A stretch of DNA of 64,000 nucleotides. Source: Ostrinia nubilalis (lineage: Eukaryota; Arthropoda; Insecta; Lepidoptera; Crambidae). Where the stretch lies: positions 531,001-595,000 of the forward strand of contig NC_087100.1 of NCBI RefSeq assembly GCF_963855985.1, given 5' to 3'. The notes under the pieces were generated by a model that ran no database searches, was not told the DNA's origin, and worked only from the letters and a program-made list of their open reading frames with translations. Shown piece by piece: positions 43,143 through 54,521 of this stretch (the first letter of the stretch is position 1; every line of letters starts with the position of its first letter). Both the position numbers and the translations under genes were made by a program.

Positions 43143-46100
43143 CTGTACCCCCAGTGAAAACGGAGTTAAGTCAAAAATGGTGATTTTTGGGAAATCGCAT
43201 TTGAAGTTAAAAAAAATCCTGCTTCGTCGCTATTAGAGATAACTTGGTGAAATATTTTTTAGGTGAAAGGTAATGTTAGATATAATTAGGCAGTGTGCCA
43301 GTTTGGGAAATATAGCATGTAGTTTTTTCGCAATTAAATAAAAACCCAGTTATATCGCCATGCACGGCAACTTTACATTCGTGTAAAGTGATGTAATGGG
43401 ACATAAATCATTTTACACCACACTGAATTGACCACCCGCTAACAAGTGTAAAGTGATACATTTTACGCCATTTCTGTTGATATTTTTTTGTTTCTTTAAT
43501 TTTAGAAAAAGTTGTAAAACAAACATTAGTAATTACACTATGAGGAATCATTATTTCAGGTTATTTAGGGTAAATCGTCCAAAAATTTCTACTTATATCA
43601 ATATACACCAATTTTGTGATGAGAAAAAAAATGTGTAAACTGATCTAACTAACATAATAGCGATCTAAGTATCCTAATAATTATGTGTAAAGTGATATAA
43701 GTGGCGATTGTAAAGGAATAAGGCTAGAATTTTAGAGTGGATTCTAATTATTTACTCCTTAAATGTTTATTCTGATCTGAAACTACTATTTTATTAATTA
43801 TTACACCATATACCATGAATGATATCGGCCTAAATCACATACATTATCTCCTATTTTAAAGTAAGTATTAGTTGAAGCAATTGGGTAATAAAGACCAGAA
43901 ACAACAATGGTTTCACATCAACTAATTAGACAGGAGACAGAGAAAAGTTTGTTTTCTACAATTACCTTATTAGGAATCAAACTCTAGACCAGAGATGATG
44001 ATGTCAAGCTATATTGATTGCTTTTTGGCTACAGAAGGATAATATAAAAGTAAAGTCATAAAATGCATTTGTTTTCAACAAAGAGGCTTTTAAAAAGCCC
44101 TTTAACACGTCCTAGTATCACTTGAACCCTACTTTTATTTTGGGACATAAATAGGTCAGTGCTGAGAAGAAGCAGCGCAAGATATTTTGCCACCCTTGTC
44201 AGCCTCTTCTTAAATCATAAATAACTTGAAAAAATCGAACTGCCTAAGACGGGAATCTTCTTAAATCAATAGAGACATGATTAACAAGACATGTTATACT
44301 TGCGAGCTAAGCAGATAAAGTCCAGCAACACATGCCATTTACATAATTATATACTTTATACATAGTATCCATTCATAAGGACTTACGTAGTTAGTTTTGC
44401 AGGGCAATCGAATATTGCACTTAACCTTTTGATTAGACCATTGTGCGCTATTTGATCTTCCTATTCCAACCGCTCCAGATCCCCCCAGGTAGCAGCAGCC
44501 TATCTAGGTCTCTACAGGCCTTCTGCAGCGACCCTGGTGATTGGAGAATTTGAGCCTGTTGATCTGCTACGCTTCTGCACTCCTTGTGCACGTGCTGTGG
44601 TTTTTCTTCTGCCTCCATGCATCTTCTGCACAGCAGGCTGTCTGTACAGCTATACTGTGTAGGTGTTTGTTTAACATATCTGTTATTACACTTAGGACCT
44701 TGCGGATGTTGTCCCTGTTTGGTCTTATGAGTCTTTGACTTTTTCGATATAATATCCACAACTGCATCTTTTGTTTGCCTACATCTTTCACAATCTTTCC
44801 ATTCTGTGTGGTGTTATTTTTCTATTTTGGAGCGCAGCCAGGTCTTGATCTGTGCTTATGGTATCGGCATTATAATTGTTCCGGACCAAATACCGTCGTG
44901 TACGATCCCCTTCTGGCCAGTTCATCTGCTGCGTCGTTGCCCAAGGAGTTACTGTGTCCTTTGATCCACTTCAGGAGTGCAGGGTAACGCCATTTGCATC
45001 TGCAATGACTTAGGAGCGCGTCATGGCATTCCAATATAAGTATTATAATGTAGTATATTAAGTTGCTTTGTATTGCTTGCACTATCTGAGATTATGTTTA
45101 TATTCAGACCTCGGATTTCTATGGTTGCAACCGCCTGTGCTGCTCTGATTGCAATCTGCTTGGAAAATTGTATTGTGTTTATCTAGTGTTGTTGATATTC
45201 TTAGTATATTTAGGTAATTCGAGAAGACACCAGCTCCCGTACCTTTTTGGGTTTTGGAGCCGTCAGTGTAATATCCTAACTTCATTGATTCCAGAGCAAT
45301 CTTGCGTTTCCGCTGTAAGCTGGATATTATATCTTCAGTCGAAGAGTGAACACAGGGAATTCTGCCGATAGGTGCCTCGGTGAGAGGTATTTCTTTTATT
45401 AGGGTTTTGTGCAGGATCGTGGAATGTCCTGTCTCCTTGTTTTGCTTCTATATGCCGTTCTTACCTTTAAGTCTTAGAGCGGCTGCTTGCGCTTCCTCCT
45501 GAATGATGAGGTCTAAAGATCTGAGATTCAGAAGGTACTCAAGTGATGTCGATGGAGTGGTTCTCATACAACTAGTGGCCGCTATGCTTACTAGGCGTTG
45601 CAGGCTTTGGAGTTTTGATCTTGCTGTTGATAGTTGTGTTCTGTGCCACCACACAAGTGATCTATAATAATATGTGTAAGAGGGCCATATAACCGACGTG
45701 TAGAGCCAGTGTTATCTTTGGGTTGAGACCTCATCTACTACCAATGAGTCTCTTGCACTGATGGAATGCTATACAGGCCATTTTTATTTTGTTCTCGACA
45801 TGACTCGCCCAGTTCAATTTGTTGTCTAAGGTGATGAGTTTTGTTTATAAAGAGTTCTGGTAGTTGGAGCTCTTGTAAATTCTATAATGCACTTATTAAG
45901 TACTTTTATTGACAACGTTAGGCACTATGAATTCAATTATATGTTTTACTAGTAGATGTTAACCATTATTTATTAAAACTATTAACTAAAGTTCTTTGAT
46001 TTATAAACTACGCATTATGTTTTCCTTTAATCTGACAATTGGGCTAAGTTATATCATTTTACACCAAATAATTAACCAAATCATTAGTTGCGATTTTCAA

Positions 46101-46629
46101 ATGTTTTTGATCTAAGTAACTGATAACATTTTACACATGTACGAAACTTTTGTGGTTAATGGTATTAGTCTAATTGAATCATTATACACAAAATAAATAA
46201 TCATTTGTCTTTTACTTTTTGTGCTATAAATTAAGTTACATTCTTTTTCACCAACCAACAATACATAGTTTTTTTTGTGTATATTAATATGAGTCATCTT
46301 ATATTGTTAATCACAAATTCAATCTGAACAACTTCAATCGTGTAAAAAGTAGTAACACGAGTCGTACCTCTTGAAACAATAAAAAATTTAAAGAAGCCTC
46401 CGGTACACTTTGTTAAAAGTAGACATGTATCAATATACACGAAAGAAAACTCAAAATTGGTTCACAAAGCCTTACTTGTATCATTTGGCACAAAATTATT
46501 TTCTTTTCTATACGTCGTAGAAACATACCGATTAGATACAAAAATAGCTAATTTTTCAGAGATTCACATTATGTTATAAAGTCAATTTTGATCTAAGTCG
46601 AGTTAGATCCCTTTTCACTGGGGGTACAG
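43143..46629. mobile_element. 3.5-kb element with ctgtaccccc inverted ends
   Basis: CTGTACCCCCAGTGAAAA at 43143 has an exact inverted copy ending at 46629. ATA flanks both ends (43140-43142 and 46630-46632). The subterminal regions on both sides are rich in a gtgtaaa(g/a)tgat motif in both orientations. A decayed LINE (44448-45860) sits in the middle. No transposase was recognised, so the class is uncertain. Confidence 0.65.
44448..45860 (-). pseudogene. Decayed LINE with RNase H domain (Jockey/I/LOA-like)
   Basis: The minus strand carries, in several frames, LVWWHRTQLSTARSKLQSLQ and MRTTPSTSLEYLLNL (end of the RT region, near 45500-45650). The RNase H start YYTDGSKTQKGTGAGVF follows near 45240-45285, then the RNase H end WIKGHSNSLGNDAADELA near 44910-44975. 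Frames shift at least four times. An RNase H after RT places it in the I/LOA/Jockey side of LINEs. No tail or target duplication was recognised. Confidence 0.75.
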
Positions 46630-46632
46630 ATA

Positions 46633-48089
46633 TATGAAAGCTCATAAGCCTGCCGGAAGGCTGTATTTCTTTTTCTGATCTAAAGGGTAGTTAAGGTTGT
46701 AGTGTTATGTTTACAACTTGAAATTAAAATTAAAATAAACTATTATTGTAGTTCTTTTACATTTTAGAATTATATCCAAGAAAAAGGAAGGAATGAAGGA
46801 TTATTAAAGGATTTACTTGATGCCTGCAGAAGTTTTTTTTAAAATAGTCTCAAGCTAAGTTAAAAGTTAAAGTTAACGTTGCTCTAACTAAACCATCCAA
46901 ATAACTTGCTCGACGTCCCGCTCACCAAACTTACAGCCAATGTGTCCTTTAACTCGTTAACTAGGCGCGTTAACCGCATCCTGCGCGTAAACTGCGCTTC
47001 CTGGTCGGGTTTACGGTCGCGTAAACCCGCCAACTGATGCACTATGAACTCCACCTCGAGTGACAGAGCGTCTCAGTTAATACGTTTATGTGTGTGAAAC
47101 AATGTACAGTTCAAACCACATGTGACTATACACTTTTGGTGTAAAATAACTCCTATTACAATTGCTTAAGATGCCACAATGTTTAGCTTAATGTGCTGTT
47201 GTCTGTACTCTTGCAGTAAACTCTATACAGTAATACCTTTCTCCAGTACTTAGTTATAAGGAGTCGCAAACTCATAAAAGTCATGATTTACTTACAATTT
47301 AGGCTTTAAAATAGTGCTCTTACATTCATTACGAAAGAAATAAGTCAGAAATGCTACTACTTACCTACCACAATAGGTACACATACTTGGGTTCGATTCC
47401 CAGTAAAAAATTGCATATTTGTTTTTAATTTTAGAGATGCAAGCTTGTAGCCATTAAGACGATTAACCAACCGTAGGTATAGGTATGAGGGCATGTCTGA
47501 CATCAGGGTTGTATGAGAACCCGGCTTTTGCCACCCCCGCTATAGAAAAATGATAGAGCTTGATTAACTTCAAATCAATAGTCCTTAAGTTACCGCTTGA
47601 TTCCATTCCATCACAATATCTCCATGCCAAAAGTTATCGCATAACGGAGGAGGTAACAATTTAAATAATTACTTCACAAGATCTATGCAAATGAAGGCGA
47701 CGTGTACGTACATCTACTCGCGATATGCCCATTACCCGGGAGGCGCCTGTAACTCGCTTACAATTCCCTCCGGCACTCTCACTCGCGATAATTACTACCT
47801 GACACCCCTTAACGTTAACTTACTTGATGTCCTTATTTATTTTAGACTTTACACCACTTAATATTAAGGCTCGTGTTCTTAATTATGCTAGAAATGATTC
47901 TACTCGGTATAGATTTAATTTTGGTTGGTCCAACTTCAATATTTCGAACAATCTCGAGATTGACACTATTCTTGAGCACCAAAGATTCATACCTCAGTAT
48001 CATTGCATTCAGTGACAGGTATTGAGGCCATAACAATTATAGATAGGTATGAATATCTAAATATTTAAAAGGTTTTTCTTTATTTTCAG
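46633..48089. other. No recognisable gene
   Basis: A 63-codon open frame at 47824-48015 follows an acceptor-like tttattttag but resembles nothing known. A B-box-like ttgggttcgattcccag at about 47390 is an isolated SINE-like trace. Confidence 0.35.
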
Positions 48090-48122
48090 AATACTGCGGC
48101 TATTCAGACCTGAAACCAATTG
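48090..48122 (+). other. Candidate 33-nt microexon
   Basis: A strong acceptor (ggtttttctttattttcag, ending at 48089) and a consensus donor (gtaagtac from 48123) bracket 33 nt, an exact multiple of three. Two of three frames are open; one reads YCGYSDLKPI. The parent gene is not visible in the window, so this is a candidate only. Confidence 0.4.
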
Positions 48123-48227
48123 GTAAGTACAATATTTTTTGTATAAATTAAGATAAGAATATCTTTGAAAAATAGGTCACACACACAAGACAATTACTTT
48201 GATAGCAAAGTAATCTACGTAAGGTTA

Positions 48228-48342
48228 AGGCTGGGTTACACCATCTTACTTTAACTTTGACAAACGTCAAAAATCTGTCAAACTCCATACAAAAAACACT
48301 GGTGTCATAGTTACGGTTAAAGTTAGGTGGTACAACTCAGCC
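48228..48342. mobile_element. TA-flanked MITE, 115 bp
   Basis: The ends aggctgggttacaccatctt and aagttaggtggtacaactca(gcct) are imperfect inverted copies flanked by TA (48226-48227 and 48343-48344). Confidence 0.75.
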
Positions 48343-48487
48343 TAAGACTAGTCAAATAAATGAGATGAGTTAAAAGCCATGCGTGCTTAAATTGACTTGC
48401 GATCCACACGAGCAAAGGCGCTGATAGAAGCTAGTTTCGGACTACGAAACGATATTACTTAGTAATGAATTCGTTATATGTAGAGTA

Positions 48488-48580
48488 AGAGCTAGTGAAC
48501 GCCACACCTACGTCATTTTATAAAAGCTGAAAGATTGTCAGCTTTTATAAAATGACGTAGGTCTAGCGTTCACTAGCTCT
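48488..48580. mobile_element. TA-flanked hairpin MITE, 93 bp
   Basis: The arms are nearly perfect inverted copies (agagctagtgaacgc ... cattttataaaagctga and mirror) around a 7-bp loop (48531-48537). TA flanks both ends. Confidence 0.85.
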
Positions 48581-49147
48581 TAGTCTATAGTGCTAGTTTA
48601 CTGACTACAAAACGATATTACTAATGAATTCGTTAAAGACGCATAAACTAGCTGCTGTAGACAGCCTGGAATGCTAGTGCCGCGGCTAGCCAATGAATAT
48701 CAATTGTTCCAATCGAATTGCGGAGCAATAAGCGCGCTTGCAACACACGCGGTGTAATAGCCCGCATGTGGGCGACCAGTCCGCGGAATTGCAGTGAGTA
48801 ATAATGCAGAAGGTTTACAGGACTTTTCCCACCTCTCCTACCTATTTAGGAAGCAGCAGTAGATACGAGAGGCTATAAATCCCTGAAGCTTGGCATCCAA
48901 TATAAACCCAACCATTGAAGATCAAGTTGGTCCCAGGTAAAAGTTAAGTTGTCACTACTCGCAACGTTTGCCTTGCCAAAACACTTCAAAAACTACATAA
49001 AATATTTTGTGATCACATACATAGCAGTAGGTATCATTAAGGTAATATTATACCTAATAATGCAGTGCAGTACTTAGTAATTTCTAATGATCTTTTTTTG
49101 TTCTCTTTTAAAAAGTATTTATGATGTTTGTAATACTACCGTCAGAA

Positions 49148-49250
49148 AATCGCACCACAATAACTTTAAAGATTATTCTCTGACACAAACATGGTGCTCA
49201 ATATTGGTGTCCAAGCCCAATAAATAAATTTTGAGAAAAACTCATCTTTG
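49148..49250. mobile_element. Fragment of the 748-bp snap-back element family
   Basis: aactttaaagattattctct and attggtgtccaagcccaataaat match the inner part of the right arm of 40952-41699, read in the opposite orientation. Confidence 0.65.
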
Positions 49251-52200
49251 TAGTAGCAAATGTACCTTCTGATAACTTGATAGTGTTTGCCTCACCCTTG
49301 AGGCGACAATGTTTGCAATAGGCGAGGATGTGCGCGGGCGCGCGTGGGCGGCTACTTTTGTTGCCGACTTTTGTGTTGCTGTCTCTTAAACGTATGGAGA
49401 TATTATGCACAGACACATAAATAAATCTCCTTTGTCTGGAATGAATGTCGACTGTATTTTGTTGAGAAACCTTAAGAATTACATGAAAGAAGGACTGTAT
49501 GAAGTTCATAATGCGGGTAATCTGTACTGGATAATACTGGATATTTAATAAACATGCTAGTAGGCAGAAAGATTTTACCAAAAATATTCTGCTTAGCCTG
49601 TATAGGCAGAAATAAGTGATTTAAAAAGCTTGAGGTTCTTTACATATTCATTTAAAAATTATCAAACAATGCAAACTTACATTTCCTTTTTTTTTTCAAG
49701 CAAGGAACGAAAATAATTCGTAGCATCTTATTTCTAAAATAAAAGCATGCTTAAACACGCAAATTTAATGGTTTTAATACGTTTATACGATGGGATTTAA
49801 TAAGTACATACTCGTACATCGAGAACATGACATGACATTTCTCGAGTGGTAATCGATTGCTGCATCATAAATCGGTACGGCCAATCATTATTCTTACCTG
49901 CCAGAGACAGCTGTAAGCCTACAAATCGGTATAAATATTTCCTAATAAGATGACAGAAGCAACTTGTAAAATATCGTACTTTCAAAAATGATTTTGCAAA
50001 ATAGTGACGATTTAGCAAAGATTTTTAAAACATCGATCTAGAACGATCCTAGGATTCGCGCCACAATTTAATATTATTGAGGCATTTAAATCGATTTTAG
50101 ACGATAAGCCCGTACTTTCTTGTTTACAATTTCTTGGTAAGATGTACCTACCTGTACTCGTATCAAGGCCGGTGGTAAGTAATATTACCTGGATATCACT
50201 GCATTCACCGACACCACAGCCATAGCAAATGTAAATGATATGAAACTAACGAATGCCGTACCCACACCGCACCGTTTAAAATCGAATCGATATCACATCG
50301 GATGCTCGCACAGAATACATATCGTTACCGATTCACATGCACGCCGAGTGCGAACAAGGCCGCGTATTCGATTCCCACCGCGTACCGGTTTATTCGCTTG
50401 ATAAATACGGGACATAGTGAATATGTAATCGTTCGTTTCGGCAAACAGGTGCGGTTGAAATAACTTAAAAGTTTGACCAAGGTGCGGTTCCGAAGTTCAT
50501 AGCGGATTCCACAACTAAGTACCTAGAGTTAAAAAAAATAACATAATTTGCAAGAACTAACGACACTGCAGTTGTTTTGAAGTAAGTCTAGAAGTACTAA
50601 GATAGGATCTAAATTGATTCAAGACAAAGTTCTACAAGTAAAAGGGATTTTACTACTCAAATACATTTTTCCTAGGGCGCGCGGCGTTACCATCAAAACC
50701 TCAAAATTAACTTATTCCTAAAGGTTTTGATTTATTTCCTCTCGTAAACGTTTTGATCCCTAGAAACCCTTTTTGTTTGTTCTAATAAACTTTTCTACTC
50801 AGTTAAATTCAGGCTCTATGACTACTTTGGACTTTATAGACCAAATCGTTTTTGCTTCTGATAAATTGGATAGGTACGTCCTCCTGTAGTGGAGACTAAA
50901 TGACCTAATTAAATGATAAAACTTGCTTTCTAAGCTTCCATCGTAAAACAAAGATACCTCGTATATTTCTTCACACCAGATTATGATTTTCATATTACTT
51001 CCATCCAAATTCAAAATCCGTGTAACGCCGTACATCAAGCCACGCTGACGTGTAGATACCGTGCGCCCGCGCATTCGCGATAAACCTGTCGCGGCGTAGG
51101 CGCTCGCTATCGCAGTGAGTTATGTCGAGTTCCTGCAACGCCCCTAGGACACTCAGGTAAGAATCTAAGGCCAGGAAACTAGGTATTGCCAACTGTGGTT
51201 GCGGATACTCAGGTAAGTACCTACTCGTATCTAAGTCCAGGAAATTACATTTTGCTAGCTTTGGTTGCGAGTTCGAAGCCCGCAGAGGCTAAATTTTGAT
51301 GTGATGAGCAAGATATCATAACCGGCGTTATGTACAGATGACATTAAGGTAAACATTGTGGCATCTTATGTACTCTAAATAGGGGCAAGTTTTCAACAAA
51401 AGTTCAATCCATCTGATATCCAGTAGCAAGAATTAATCAACTTAAAAGCACAGCATAGCATTTTAAAAAGCGCTAATTACACTTCCCAGTATTACCACTG
51501 CTTCAGGACAATAAATGGACAAGTGCTGGAAGAAACAGCGCCAGAAAATCAGTCAGCAGTCAGCACTATATTATATAGTTTTGTCGCAAACTACCACGTC
51601 ATATTGTAATAATATGCACACAGTGCACAAGATCCCACAGTGTTTAGCTTGAAGTACTTAGGACTCGTATCGATCTTGACCAGATTTTGTCAAACTACCC
51701 TAACACCTAAGTCAAACACCGAGCCGCTCGGATGACGGGCGACATCAGCAGCTGCGCAAACAAGAGGTCCTACTTTGGAAGCTTATTTCGATGTTTGACT
51801 CTATCCTGCTTTCTCTCTCTCCCTGGCATGCTGGTATATGGAGACGATATTGAACACATAGATCGCTTTGTGGCAAAAAAAGCTCAGCATATAGGTTCCT
51901 AGACTGCATCTCATCTAACATCAGGTGCGATTGCGGTCAAATACCTGCCTTGTAAAACACGCCACAGCTTAATTTTCAGTAGGTGGAAGTATAAAGCAAT
52001 CAGTGAGGATCATTAGTACGAGTAATGAGAAGTTTTAATACATATTTAAGATGAGTATCTAAAATTAAGCAGTGCCTCCTTGTCTGCACCATGTTTTATG
52101 AAAAAAAAAAGTAGAGTAGTCATTGAGAACACATCTGACTGTACATATATTTTTGCCGCTGATACACACCAATATTGCATGCGACTTCGACGGATCCTGA

Positions 52201-52946
52201 TGATGACGAAAGACAATGACAAGGCGAAAAACGATCTCCGTAAAATAGCTCTGAATCGTTAATCGACATAACGTCATAATAATGTAGGTACTCGTACGTC
52301 TTACCTTTCCTTTGCGTAGATTGATATTTATTTGGATGGCCTATGGATAAACTTATGATCACTAAAATTATTTTCTATAAAGTCCCACAGACCAATCATG
52401 CTACCACACCCATCAGCTGAACTAACAAGAAAAATAATAGTTTTATATTAGCGCTTGTAAAAAATTAACAGCTCTCACGATCCCATCGATTTAATTATTT
52501 ATTTAAAAAAAACTGATGCGTTTAAATTATTATTTGTTAAAAAGGCCAATGTAATTATGCAGTAGGTTTAAGTTTAGTGCTTGCATAATTATTGTTATTG
52601 TTCATAACTTTTTATTTCTTTTTCGTCGCACTTCTGTCTCATCATCATAATTTCTGTATAAACTACTGATGGAAACTTTTAACGCTTTGCATTATTTATA
52701 AGCTATATGTAATATTTAACAGCTGTTTGTTCGGTTAATAAAGAAAAATAAATAAATATAATTTCTTTGGTTTCAAAAGTCTTATCATAAGTGCATAGCA
52801 ACTGAGCTAGAACGGTTAAATAGGCAGTTGCATAAAGTTTTCTTATTTAATAGTTTTTCTAAATATTTAAATTATGAAGTTCGTTCGAAGAATAATCGTT
52901 TGTTTGTATTTATAATTCTAATGGGGTAAACAGACGTTTTTTATTT
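49251..52946. other. No recognisable gene
   Basis: 3.7 kb of mostly AT-rich DNA. At 51150-51275 a block of roughly 60 bp (actcaggtaag...aactgtggttgcg) is tandemly repeated with changes and ends in a SINE-like gagttcgaagcccgcag. No coding motif was seen on either strand. Confidence 0.4.
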
Positions 52947-52962
52947 TCTTTCTTTAGTGACA
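52947..52962. repeat. OTU-LINE target-site duplication, left
   Basis: TCTTTCTTTAGTGACA, repeated exactly at 58402-58417. It defines the element ends. Confidence 0.9.
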
Positions 52963-53176
52963 AGTCCTTTTTGGGCAGCGTTCGAGAGTGGACGTGCACA
53001 ACACGTGCGCTCCAGACGGTCCGACCCGAAAAGACCCTTGCAACTTGCAAAGCCCTACCGCGTATAATACAAACGGTCGTAAACCCAAAGTGCATTATAA
53101 GCCGTGGAACGTAAACCGACAAACAAAGTGATCAAAAATAACATAAGTACAAATCAAATTAATTAACATAATTAGT

Positions 53177-53375
53177 ACAGTGCTGCAATAGTGATAATCA
53201 AGCGAAAACTAACCAAAATTAAATAATATGTAAAAATTAAATCTAAAACAATACAGTGTTACAATAGTGAGAATCCCACGAAAACAAATCAAAATTCAAT
53301 AATATAATAGGTAACAGTGTTACAAGAGTGATAACCCAAATATATAAAGCTCGATTCCTATTCTTAAAACTAAAA
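53177..53375 (+). repeat. Imperfect direct repeats in the LINE 5' UTR
   Basis: Units beginning acagtgYtRcaa(t/g)agtga lie at 53177, 53253 and 53314, with shared following sequence (cgaaaac...caaaatt). Such monomers act as promoters in some LINEs; here that is inference. Confidence 0.7.
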
Positions 53376-54521
53376 TCGCAAATATTCTGATATACTTTTA
53401 TCAGAACTAGCATCCAGCGTTAAATTTAGTATTAAAAAAAAAACGCAGCATATGTACTTATCATAATATAATTACATATTTTTACTGTAATATATTCAAT
53501 CATCTTCTTCCAAAAAAAAATTAAACTAAATTAAATAAATTAATACATGATATAGGAGAAAAAAAAAAATCCGCCAACACAGTGAGTGGGAAAAACCTCC
53601 AGGTACCAGAGCAACACCTAAGTCAAAGGAGTACAAAATCAGCTAAATCGGCGAAACCTGGTGAGATCTTTCCTTATTTTTCTATATTGACATATCCAAT
53701 ATCTACTGTGTTTACTCAAAAACTTAAAAAAAAAAAAAAAAAAAAACAATATTTAGGTAAACATTGTTTATACCAAAATTAATGCGCATACGAGCGCACA
53801 ACTTACTGTCAATATAAATCCCAGTCGCAAAAAACAAAAGCAGTGTGTTTAAGTCCTAGCTAAATCTGAGGCGCATCTCTTATAATAACTAGTACCTAGG
53901 TAGATTCAGTGTTTACTTTGCTAACTAAAGATATTAACTAGTAGCCCTTATTTACTTCTCATTTTACATACCACTTTAATATCAAGGAAACGGACCTTTG
54001 TGCCGTAAAACAATAAATAGTCGGGGAAAAAAATCACTGTATCCCTACAGATGTAAAGTCTTCAAATACATTCAAACAAAAAAAAACCCATTGCACCAAC
54101 TTTCCAAAGGCATATCCAGGAAAGGTCAACCAAAGAAACATCCTGTCACCATAAAAAGTTTCCAAAAAGCAATAACTTAATTCTAATATTGGACTAACAA
54201 CAGAAGATACACATTTAAAACAAATTTCTCACGAAACGCACACAAATTATCCCACAGAAACAAAAGCGAAACCTTGCGTAATATAAACAAAAGAAACCCA
54301 AGGGTCAGCAACATCTGCACACAGCTGTAATCCATTCAAAAGTATAATTACAAAAAAGAGGCGTCCTCACATAAAACTTTTGCCAAGGAAGAAAAAAAAA
54401 AACACAAAAGACCGAGTAGTTACTTTCACAATACAAAGTTAGTTGATTCACTTTAGTCTTAAGATACTAACTCATTAGTTATAAGCCCTTTTCCACAGCT
54501 CAAAGAACCAAAGTTAAAAGA

